Shown: positions 1 to 5,191 of the stretch, piece after piece | Position numbering within the stretch: the first letter of the stretch is position 1 | Layout: the number at the start of each line of letters is the position of its first letter | Source of the DNA: Treponema sp. | Lineage (GTDB): Bacteria > Spirochaetota > Spirochaetia > Treponematales > Treponemataceae | Direction: 5' to 3' | Assembly: GCA_017614655.1 (NCBI GenBank) | Contig: JAGABO010000129.1 | Span: 1-5,191 of the forward strand | Length of the DNA stretch: 5,191 nucleotides | Made by a program: the position numbers and the translations under genes | The notes under the pieces: generated by a model | Database searches by the model: none | What the model was told of the DNA's origin: nothing | Seen by the model: the letters and a program-made list of their open reading frames with translations, nothing else

Positions 1-469
1 ATCCTCCCACACCAAGAATCGGAAGAAGCGCAACTGTAAGGGCAACAATTCCCATTCCGCCAAGCCAGTGAGTCTGACACCGCCAGAGGTTTATGGAACG
101 TGGAAGAATCTCTACATTATTTATGACGGTAGCTCCTGTCGTAGAAAATCCCGAAAAGCTTTCGAATACTGCATCCGTAAAAGAAGGAACTGCACCGCTT
201 GCAAAAAGCGGAACTGCACCAAAGAAAGAAGAAGCAAGCCACGAAAGAAGGACTACAACAAAACCACTGCGCGTAGAAAGATATGTCTTTTTATTTTTTC
301 CGGCAAAGAAAAAAACTGCAAAGAAAATCCAGCTTACAAGCATCGGAATAAGAAAAGGAAAAACGGCTTCGTTTTCTCCGAGCGAAAGAGCTGTTCCAAG
401 GGGAATAAGAAAAGTTGTTCCTACAATCCCAAGAACAATTGCAACAATTCTTAACACCGTGAACGTCAT
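1..469 (-). CDS. trkH: Trk potassium uptake channel subunit TrkH, N-terminal part (partial)
   Basis: Reading the minus strand from ATG 469-467 gives 156 codons that run off the low-coordinate edge without a stop. TrkH is the integral membrane K+-conducting subunit that pairs with TrkA. The N-terminal helix pair (about 5-28 and 36-57) is followed by [14 protein letters not shown] (64-77). The first pore loop, [18 protein letters not shown] (98-115), contains the selectivity-filter signature STTGAT, and [11 protein letters not shown] (134-144) with LLPILGVGG (148-156) follows. These match the first membrane-pore-membrane unit of E. coli TrkH closely (there FESFSGLTTTGAT, GGMGI and LPILGVGG). 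The start fits the usual TrkH length before the filter. The remaining three pore units lie outside the window. It lies in frame with trkA, separated by TAG and three codons, and forms an operon with it. The TrkH rather than KtrB assignment rests on the [13 protein letters not shown] block and the full-length TrkA partner. Confidence 0.95.
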   Translation of the reverse strand, partial: MTFTVLRIVAIVLGIVGTTFLIPLGTALSLGENEAVFPFLIPMLVSWIFFAVFFFAGKNKKTYLSTRSGFVVVLLSWLASSFFGAVPLFASGAVPSFTDAVFESFSGFSTTGATVINNVEILPRSINLWRCQTHWLGGMGIVALTVALLPILGVGG

Positions 470-478
470 AACTTTCTG

Positions 479-1918
479 CTACTCCCTGCCTGCAAATTTT
501 TCGAGCACTTTTTTATCGCCGGTTTTTTCTATTAAAACAAGATGGTCACCGGAAGCAAGAACAGTATCTCCTTGAGGAAGTTCATAAAGTTCACTGCCGG
601 CTTTTTTTATAAGAAGAAGAAGGTATTCACCCGGCGCAGAAATATCCTTAAGGGTCTTTCCGGTATAACGGCTTTTTTCCGGAAGGTCACATTCTACGAT
701 TTCGAACTGGCCGTTGCATACAGTATGAACACCTGTAACTGTTTTTCCGCGCAGGTGGCTTATGATGGAGTCAACGACGGAGTCCCGAAGAGGAACTGCA
801 ACTTCAATATCAAGCTTGCGGGCAATATCGGTAAAAGCCGACGACGCTGTAAGGGTAACTGTTTTTTCTACGCCCAGAGTTTCAAAGTAGGCGCAGATGA
901 TCATGTTCATTTCGTGATTATGAGTTGCAGCGATTACAAGATTGAATTTATCAAGTCCTTCTTCGCGGATAAAGCTTTCGTCCGTTGCATCGCTGCAGAA
1001 AACTTTTGCAGAAGGAAAGCGTTCGCTTGCTGCCTTACAGAGTTCCTTGTCGCTGTCGATGATTACAAAATCCTGAGCTATTTTTCTTGAAGTACCAAAG
1101 AGGCGGCTTAAGAATGAAGAACGGCTTTTTTCGATAATGTGGTCTGCAACGATGGTTCCGATTCTTCCGGCACCGACGAGTGCAATTTTTTTAAGGGCAT
1201 CAACTTTTGTTCCGCACAGTTCAAGAAGCTTCTTGATGTTTTCCTTTTCCGTAAGGATGCCGATTCTGTTTCCGCTTTTCAAGACAGTGTTGCCTGCAGG
1301 AAGCGAACATTCGTCATCATTTTCTATGAATGCAATGATGATTTTAAAATCAACAAGGTTCCTTATGTCTTTTAATGCAATTCCGTCAAAGGCACTTCCC
1401 TTTTCGATAAAGATTGCAGAAAGCTCAAAGTTTTCGTTGTCGCCGAAACTTACGACATCACTTACAGCGCCGTGTTCAACTGCATTAACTATTGCTTCTG
1501 CAGCTTCGACGTCGGGATGAACCATAAAATCAATTCCGTAAAGCGGACGATGATTTCCAGAAAAAGTTTCTGCGTGATGAAGCGCAGTTCTGTTTGTATT
1601 TACATAATAAGCGTAGTTTCTTACACGGGCAATTTTAAGAACATCAGGATAAACGGCATCAACAAGAGAGCAGGTAATCATGTTGATTTCATCATTACCA
1701 GTAACGGTAACAAGCGCATCCATTTTTGCAATACCAAGCTCTTCCAGATTTTCAAGACTGTTGCCGTCTGCATTCTGAACCGTGCAGTCAAGTCTGTTAC
1801 TTGCATGCCCTACAGTATCTTCATCATTATCTATAAGAACAACTTTATTGCCTTCGTTTACAAGCCGGCGTGCAAGCTGAATTCCCGTAAAGCCTGCACC
1901 TATTATCATTATGTTCAT
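479..1918 (-). CDS. trkA: Trk potassium uptake system NAD-binding regulatory subunit TrkA
   Basis: This 479-residue cytoplasmic protein has the duplicated RCK architecture of TrkA (E. coli TrkA is 458). It is peripheral to the membrane and gates the TrkH channel in response to bound nucleotides. RCK-N 1 has the Rossmann motif GAGFTG (7-12), the acidic Asp30 ending strand 2, and TGNDEINM (73-80). RCK-C 1 spans about 140-230. RCK-N 2 has GAGRIG (249-254), Asp288 and ATHNHEMNM (331-339). RCK-C 2 spans about 390-475. The second Rossmann domain carries extra residues, about 262-282 (KSRSSFLSRLFGTSRK), between the first helix and second strand, and it reads CSDATD where many homologues have a Gly before DATD. 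The ATG at 1918-1916 overlaps the upstream TGA and has no strong Shine-Dalgarno site, so coupled re-initiation is likely. MNIMIIGAG aligns with the usual MKIIIxGAG start. trkH follows nine bases downstream. Confidence 0.95.
   Translation of the reverse strand: MNIMIIGAGFTGIQLARRLVNEGNKVVLIDNDEDTVGHASNRLDCTVQNADGNSLENLEELGIAKMDALVTVTGNDEINMITCSLVDAVYPDVLKIARVRNYAYYVNTNRTALHHAETFSGNHRPLYGIDFMVHPDVEAAEAIVNAVEHGAVSDVVSFGDNENFELSAIFIEKGSAFDGIALKDIRNLVDFKIIIAFIENDDECSLPAGNTVLKSGNRIGILTEKENIKKLLELCGTKVDALKKIALVGAGRIGTIVADHIIEKSRSSFLSRLFGTSRKIAQDFVIIDSDKELCKAASERFPSAKVFCSDATDESFIREEGLDKFNLVIAATHNHEMNMIICAYFETLGVEKTVTLTASSAFTDIARKLDIEVAVPLRDSVVDSIISHLRGKTVTGVHTVCNGQFEIVECDLPEKSRYTGKTLKDISAPGEYLLLLIKKAGSELYELPQGDTVLASGDHLVLIEKTGDKKVLEKFAGRE
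482..486 (-). promoter_or_regulatory. trkH ribosome binding site at the trkA stop
   Basis: GGGAG on the minus strand ends directly against the trkA TAG stop (481-479). It is a strong Shine-Dalgarno core, but its 12-base distance to the trkH ATG is longer than usual. The arrangement favours trkH translation coupled to the end of trkA. Confidence 0.5.
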
Positions 1919-2586
1919 TTTTCTGAATCTGCCTCTTCTGCTTTTGAGTTTCTGTAATCCTCTTCCAGCTTAGCAAGCTTTGATTTTGCATTTGAAGCAA
2001 TATAGACAGATCCCGTAAGGGCGGCAGTTACAACAGCTGCAAGTGCAATTTCATAGCCTGCATTAGTTGCAAGAACAGAACCAATTACGAGTAAAAAGTT
2101 TTTTAAAGAAAGAGTTGCTTCTTCAAAATTTATTTTATCCTTCATTGTAACGTAATACGAATCAAAATAAATAAAACAGATTGCACTCATAACCATAAGG
2201 GTATGCATAAAGGTTCCGGCTGCGGCAGAAATGGAAGCGCTCAAAACTCTCGGAAACTTCGGAATCATGTTCAGTAATTTTAAGAACAGCCAGACAACCA
2301 CCGGGAACAGAACACGCGGAACAATGGAAACAAGAGGATTATAGAACCAGAGATTTCCGAGCATTACCGTACGAAGCAGACTTGAAATTCCAAATACAAG
2401 TCCGACACCAATTCCCGGAATAAGTCCACCAAGAACAGTTGCTGCAATTACCGGAATATGCATTATTGTAATTGCAAGCGGACCAATCTGTATATAACCG
2501 AAGGGTGTTACAGAAAACACAATACTTATCGCACCAAGAATACCTGTTACTGCAATCTGAAAATTTAACGACTTGTCTTCGTTCAT
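1915..2586 (-). CDS. ECF transporter S component (substrate-binding membrane protein), substrate unknown
   Basis: From the ATG with a good ribosome binding site this is a 223-residue, very hydrophobic protein with about six membrane segments: roughly residues 10-28, 34-54, 56-73, 83-105, 115-141 and 163-198. A charged cytoplasmic tail (about 200-223, rich in K and E) follows. The N-terminal segment with small residues (Ala12, Gly15, Gly18, Ala19), then FGYIQIGPLAITIMHIPVI, a Gly-rich third helix (GLIPGIGVGLVFGISS) and the NPLVSIVPR motif are typical of the ECF_trnsprt S-component family (riboflavin/pantothenate-type relatives). Such proteins capture a vitamin or similar micronutrient and dock on a shared EcfT-EcfA-EcfA' energising module. 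No ecfA or ecfT lies nearby, so it probably uses a module encoded elsewhere (group II ECF). The substrate cannot be read from sequence. Its TGA overlaps the trkA ATG (ATGA), which couples its translation to potassium-channel genes. Confidence 0.8.
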   Translation of the reverse strand: MNEDKSLNFQIAVTGILGAISIVFSVTPFGYIQIGPLAITIMHIPVIAATVLGGLIPGIGVGLVFGISSLLRTVMLGNLWFYNPLVSIVPRVLFPVVVWLFLKLLNMIPKFPRVLSASISAAAGTFMHTLMVMSAICFIYFDSYYVTMKDKINFEEATLSLKNFLLVIGSVLATNAGYEIALAAVVTAALTGSVYIASNAKSKLAKLEEDYRNSKAEEADSEK

Positions 2587-2592
2587 TTTATT

Positions 2593-2596
2593 CTCC
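2593..2596 (-). promoter_or_regulatory. Ribosome binding site fixing the ATG start of the ECF S component
   Basis: GGAG on the minus strand lies six bases upstream of the ATG at 2586-2584, an ideal Shine-Dalgarno arrangement. A TTG at 2598-2596 is in frame but overlaps this site and has no ribosome binding site of its own. The ATG is therefore the better start, four codons shorter than the longest open frame. Confidence 0.75.
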
Positions 2597-2618
2597 AAAT
2601 TATAAGCTGTTTTCTTTT

Positions 2619-2650
2619 ACAGGTGTCTCTTTCTTATAGAGGCATTCTGT
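2619..2650 (-). other. Imperfect inverted repeat in the leader of the S-component gene
   Basis: On the minus strand this segment starts ACAG and ends CTGT, with an inner CTCT/AGAG pair around a seven-base ATAAGAA loop. Two more pairs (TG/CA) lie between the arms, separated by small mismatches. It could form a weak RNA hairpin near the 5' end of the leader or act as a dyad protein-binding site. No T-run follows, so it is not an intrinsic terminator, and it matches no riboswitch I recognise. It may be chance in AT-rich sequence. Confidence 0.22.
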
Positions 2651-2659
2651 ATTCATTCT

Positions 2660-2688
2660 ATCAGATTTTTAAATAAAATTCATCTCAA
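2660..2688 (-). promoter_or_regulatory. Tentative promoter for the ECF S component-trkA-trkH unit
   Basis: The 113-base gap between glpK and the S-component gene is the only sizeable non-coding stretch and is strongly AT-rich. TTGAGA at 2688-2683 matches five of six bases of the -35 consensus. Seventeen bases further on, TCTGAT at 2665-2660 matches four of six of the -10 consensus. The predicted transcript would begin near 2653, leaving a leader of about 67 bases. A perfect TATAAT also occurs at 2604-2599, but transcription from it would start in or after the ribosome binding site and it has no good -35, so it is less convincing. No strong hairpin plus T-run terminator follows glpK, so read-through from the upstream operon is also possible. 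Confidence 0.3.
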
Positions 2689-2699
2689 TAGCCCTAAAA

Positions 2700-4202
2700 C
2701 TATAACTCCTCTTTTTCCCAGAGCCGCGCCCTCTCTACAGCACGCTTCCATTTTTTACAGGCAGCCTGCCTTTTTTCTTCATCCATTGAAGGCGTAAAGA
2801 TTCTGTCTGTCTGTGCATTGTCAAGAATCTCCTGCTTGTTTTTCCAGAAGCCCGTTGCCAGTCCTGCACAGTAAGCAGCACCAAGGGCAGTAGTCTCTAC
2901 ATTCTTCGGACGGAAAATCGGCCTGTCAAGAATGTCACTCTGAAACTGCATGAGTATGTTGCTTACACAGGCTCCTCCGTCAACCTTCATTTCGCGGATT
3001 TCTTCTCCGGCATCGTCCGTCATGCAGACAAGAAGGTCCTTTACCTGAAGCGCAATTCCTTCGATAGCGGCACGGCAGATGTGGGCCTTTGTTACTCCAC
3101 GCGTAAGTCCTACAAGAGTACCGCGCGCATACTGGTCCCAGTAAGGAGAACCAAGCCCTGTAAAAGCCGGAACAAGAACTGCACCTGCAGCATCGGGAAC
3201 ACTTTCTGCAAGCTGGTCACATTCCTTTGCACTCTTAATGATTCCAAGCTGATCCCGGAGCCACTTGATTACAGTACCACCCATGAAAACACTTCCTTCG
3301 AGGGCATACTGAATTTTTCCGTTCATGCTGATTGCAATTGTCGTAAGAAGTTTATTTCTTGACCTGATGATTTTGTCGCCTGTGTTCATGAGCATGAAGC
3401 ATCCGGTTCCGTAAGTAGTCTTTACTTCGCCTTTAGAAAAACAGCCCTGACCAAAAAGAGCTGCCTGCTGATCTCCGATACATGCGGCTATCGGAATTTC
3501 AAAACCACACACTTCTTTAGAAGTTGTTCCGTAAACGCAGGATGAATCTTTTACTTCTGGAAGAATGCATCGCGGAACTTTAAAAACAGAAAGCAGTTCT
3601 TCGTCCCATTCGAGCGTGTTAATGTTGAATAACATCGTGCGGCTTGCATTTGTAAAATCAGTTACGTGAACCCTGCCGCCGGTAAGACGCCACACTAGCC
3701 AGGTGTCTATTGTTCCGGCAAGAATCTCTCCATTTTCTGCACGTTCTCTCAAACCGGGAACTTCATCAAGTATCCACTGAATTTTTGTTGCAGAAAAATA
3801 TGCATCAGGAATAAGTCCTGTCTTTTCATAAATAAGGTCAGACTTTCCCGAAGCAACAAGTGCTTCAACAATAGGAGCAGTTCTTCTGCACTGCCAGACG
3901 ATTGCACGGTGTACGGGAACCCCGGTTTTCTTATCCCAGAGCACAACAGTTTCGCGCTGATTTGTAATTCCAAGAGCCGAAACTTCTTCCGGATTTATTT
4001 TTGCCTGACGCAGAGTTTCCTGAAGCACCGTAAGCTGACAAAGAAAAAGTTCCTCTGCATCGTGTTCAACCCAGCCGCTCTCTGGAAAATACTGAGTAAA
4101 CTCCCGCTGATTTGATGCAATCTTTTTTGCTTTTGAATTGAATACAATTGCGCGAGAAGAAGTTGTTCCCTGATCAAGGGCCACGATATATTTTTTTTCC
4201 AT
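2700..4202 (-). CDS. glpK: Glycerol kinase
   Basis: This 500-residue protein has the normal full length for glycerol kinase, the cytoplasmic FGGY-family enzyme converting glycerol and ATP to sn-glycerol 3-phosphate. The ATP-loop motif DQGTTSSRAIVF begins at residue 10. Glycerol-contacting residues known from E. coli GlpK are all in place: Arg83-Glu84 in NQRE, Trp103, Tyr135 and Asp244 in GDQQAALFGQ. The FGGY signatures YFSATKIQW (135-143) and the segment from GSPYWDQYARG (351-361) to about residue 388 are intact, as are YGTGCFM (264-270) and KVDGG (406-410). The regulatory loop (about 226-238) reads TTSKEVCGFEIPI. It lacks the GGTR-type fructose-1,6-bisphosphate site of E. coli and the HFxG histidine phosphorylated by the PTS in Firmicutes. 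It starts at ATG 4202-4200, three bases after the stop of the flavoprotein gene, and is very likely co-transcribed with it. No glpF or glpD is visible in the window. Confidence 0.97.
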   Translation of the reverse strand: MEKKYIVALDQGTTSSRAIVFNSKAKKIASNQREFTQYFPESGWVEHDAEELFLCQLTVLQETLRQAKINPEEVSALGITNQRETVVLWDKKTGVPVHRAIVWQCRRTAPIVEALVASGKSDLIYEKTGLIPDAYFSATKIQWILDEVPGLRERAENGEILAGTIDTWLVWRLTGGRVHVTDFTNASRTMLFNINTLEWDEELLSVFKVPRCILPEVKDSSCVYGTTSKEVCGFEIPIAACIGDQQAALFGQGCFSKGEVKTTYGTGCFMLMNTGDKIIRSRNKLLTTIAISMNGKIQYALEGSVFMGGTVIKWLRDQLGIIKSAKECDQLAESVPDAAGAVLVPAFTGLGSPYWDQYARGTLVGLTRGVTKAHICRAAIEGIALQVKDLLVCMTDDAGEEIREMKVDGGACVSNILMQFQSDILDRPIFRPKNVETTALGAAYCAGLATGFWKNKQEILDNAQTDRIFTPSMDEEKRQAACKKWKRAVERARLWEKEEL

Positions 4203-4205
4203 GGT

Positions 4206-5057
4206 TTACCTCAAAATTTCTGTAAACGGTTTTCCTGAACAGAGGGCAGTAATAAACGGACGGCCCACAAGAACAGAAGAAGCACCGTAGGAAGCAGCTT
4301 TATTAAAATCGGAAAGCTTTCTGATTCCACCGTCAACCCAGAGTTCACCTGCATTGGAAAGAAGCGTCTTATAATGAGATGCAAGAAATTCAGCAGTACT
4401 TCCTTCGCGGGTATCTACCCTGCCGCCGTGATTTGAAACATATACAACATCGGGCTTAACCTTCTGAACAAGTTCAATATCTTCTTCCAGAAAGATTCCC
4501 TTTATTGCAAACGGAATTCCTTTTTTAGAAAGAACGTCTTTTATTTTTAAGAGATTATCTGAATTCTTTTTTTCCAGATGAACAAGATTCCTCATCGTAA
4601 TGATTGAATAGCTGTCGATGTCGATTCCGCCGAGTTCTGCAATATCATGAGCCCATTCAAAACGTTCAAGAATTTTTTCATCAGGATATGGCTTAACAAA
4701 AACAGAAGCTTTTATTCCGGAAGCACGCACGGCTTCTATTCCGTAAAGAAGTTTCGTATCCGGAGTTCCGTCACCGATCGTAACCTTAATGCCTTCATGT
4801 GCACAGCGGGAAATCATGTCAAAGTAAAATGATTTTTCATCGGCATAGCCTGCATTTTCTACGGCACCTGTCATGGGAGCCAGACGAAGCACAGCCTGAT
4901 TATTTTTAAAAGACCCTTCTGCAATATTTTTCCAGGCATCGCAATTGTGAATGAAATTGCGGCTCTGATGAGGACCGCCCATTCCGGGCATTTCGCCGAT
5001 GCAGCCGAAGCCGTCACATTCATCACAGAAGTGACACTTAAAATTGCTAGTCTCCAA
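4206..5057 (-). CDS. Short FMN-dependent alpha-hydroxy-acid dehydrogenase-like protein with N-terminal Cys cluster
   Basis: This encodes a 283-residue cytoplasmic flavoprotein of the FMN-dependent alpha-hydroxy-acid dehydrogenase family (lactate or glycolate oxidase-like TIM barrel). The family signature SNHGGR is at residues 208-213, with the presumed catalytic base His210 and substrate-binding Arg213. Lys186 in AIKGI matches the flavin-contacting lysine. DGGIRK (242-247) and GRPF (265-268) form the FMN phosphate-binding strand ends, and LAPMTGA (59-65) fits the first flavin-contacting strand. The N-terminus carries C8-x2-C11-x2-C14-x4-C19 followed by GEMPGMGG, a possible Fe-S or metal site absent from classical oxidases. 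At 283 residues it is well short of the usual 350-380, because the N-terminal helices are replaced. The start must be the TTG at 5057-5055: an in-frame TAG lies four codons upstream (5069-5067), and the next ATG (codon 23) would remove the cysteines. Substrate unknown; lactate, glycolate, glycerate or another 2-hydroxy acid are guesses from the family. It lies between pfk and glpK. Confidence 0.85.
   Translation of the reverse strand: METSNFKCHFCDECDGFGCIGEMPGMGGPHQSRNFIHNCDAWKNIAEGSFKNNQAVLRLAPMTGAVENAGYADEKSFYFDMISRCAHEGIKVTIGDGTPDTKLLYGIEAVRASGIKASVFVKPYPDEKILERFEWAHDIAELGGIDIDSYSIITMRNLVHLEKKNSDNLLKIKDVLSKKGIPFAIKGIFLEEDIELVQKVKPDVVYVSNHGGRVDTREGSTAEFLASHYKTLLSNAGELWVDGGIRKLSDFNKAASYGASSVLVGRPFITALCSGKPFTEILR
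4209..4212 (-). promoter_or_regulatory. glpK ribosome binding site abutting the upstream stop codon
   Basis: GAGG on the minus strand lies six bases before the glpK ATG. Its last bases are in the final codon of the upstream gene, directly before that gene's TAA at 4208-4206. Ribosomes ending the flavoprotein gene would sit on this site, which indicates coupled translation. Confidence 0.7.
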
Positions 5058-5191
5058 AACAGGTTCCTACTTCGCGGGCAGCAAGCAGCATTGAATCATC
5101 AAGCGGAATGTTTTTAACTTTTCCTGCAATATCCTCAAGAGGAACTCCGACAATCTTTCCGTTCTGAACTGCAACAAGCTTTCCGAATTCA
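5047..5191 (-). CDS. pfk: 6-phosphofructokinase, C-terminal end (partial)
   Basis: This is the last 47 codons of a gene that enters from beyond the high-coordinate edge and ends in TAG at 5049-5047. The visible peptide includes KLVAVQNGKIVGVPLEDIAG and ends in REVGTCFGD. The pattern 'VAxQxGxIVxVPLxxxAGKxKxxP' followed by a terminal GT(S/C)FGD is the C-terminal signature of ATP- or PPi-dependent 6-phosphofructokinases of the short bacterial type, which phosphorylate fructose 6-phosphate in the cytoplasm. The active site (GGD motif and the fructose-phosphate-binding residues) lies outside the window, so the phosphoryl donor cannot be read here. The end of the gene overlaps the TTG start of the next gene by 11 bases, which suggests a shared transcript and translational coupling. 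Family assignment is fairly sure; the ATP or PPi subtype is open. Confidence 0.82.
   Translation of the reverse strand, partial: EFGKLVAVQNGKIVGVPLEDIAGKVKNIPLDDSMLLAAREVGTCFGD
5065..5068 (-). promoter_or_regulatory. Ribosome binding site deciding the TTG start of the FMN-dependent enzyme
   Basis: AGGA on the minus strand lies seven bases upstream of the TTG codon at 5057-5055, inside the last codons of pfk. This spacing is right for a Shine-Dalgarno site. It supports initiation at the rare TTG codon, because an in-frame TAG just upstream leaves no other early start. Confidence 0.5.

Noticed and set aside
68..575. Plus-strand open frames opposite trkH and the end of trkA
   Set aside because: The translations are low-complexity (rich in K, R, N and T) and lie antisense to a clear TrkH and TrkA coding sequence; no ribosome binding site or family motif supports them.
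542..1957. Several plus-strand open frames of 78-182 codons across trkA
   Set aside because: They are antisense shadows of a full-length, motif-complete TrkA and show no recognisable domain.
2596..2598. TTG as the start of the ECF S component
   Set aside because: It overlaps the GGAG ribosome binding site that is ideally spaced for the ATG at 2586-2584.
2599..2604. Perfect TATAAT as the -10 box of the S-component gene
   Set aside because: A transcript from it would start in or after the ribosome binding site, and no good -35 lies at 16-18 bases; kept only as a secondary possibility.
2655..2679. AT-rich self-complementary run after glpK as an intrinsic terminator
   Set aside because: The stem is A/T only, with no GC-rich core and no following T-run, so it should not terminate transcription.
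3081..4177. Small frames on both strands inside glpK
   Set aside because: They overlap conserved GlpK motifs in other frames, have no start signals of note, and their composition follows the glpK codons.
4206..5057. Type 2 isopentenyl-diphosphate isomerase as an alternative identity for the FMN barrel protein
   Set aside because: The SNHGGR motif with the presumed catalytic His is diagnostic of alpha-hydroxy-acid dehydrogenases; the isomerase shares only the fold and FMN-binding ends.

Overview
The window is a densely packed bacterial chromosome segment, moderately AT-rich, with every recognisable gene on the minus strand. Transcription therefore runs from the high coordinates to the low ones. 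All intact frames end in TAG, TAA or TGA, so the standard bacterial code applies. The style of the GlpK, TrkA and ECF proteins, with an ECF S component beside trkAH and a tight pfk-oxidase-glpK cluster, recalls host-associated Treponema-like spirochaetes. This assignment comes from memory of protein style, not from a search, and an anaerobic Clostridia-type genome is the main alternative.

Layout in the direction of transcription: (1) 5191-5047, the last 47 codons of a 6-phosphofructokinase. (2) 5057-4206, a short FMN-dependent alpha-hydroxy-acid dehydrogenase-like protein with an N-terminal four-cysteine cluster; it starts at a TTG inside the end of the pfk gene. (3) 4202-2700, a full-length glycerol kinase (glpK). 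(4) A 113-base gap at 2699-2587, the only real non-coding stretch, holding a tentative promoter and a weak hairpin. (5) 2586-1915, a membrane S component of an ECF vitamin or micronutrient transporter. (6) 1918-479, a full-length TrkA potassium-channel regulator sharing an ATGA overlap with the S gene. (7) 469-1, the first 156 codons of the TrkH potassium channel subunit, running off the window.

The first three genes look like one carbon-metabolism operon: glycolytic PFK, a flavin enzyme that probably oxidises or reduces a small 2-hydroxy acid, and glycerol phosphorylation. The last three look like a second translationally coupled unit, with trkA and trkH giving the regulator and pore of a K+ uptake system and an orphan S component attached upstream. 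No mobile element, CRISPR array, RNA gene or long repeat was seen. No clearly novel system is present. The points most worth a second look are the Cys-cluster flavoprotein between pfk and glpK, the coupling of the S component to trkA, and a glycerol kinase whose regulatory loop lacks both classical control signatures.
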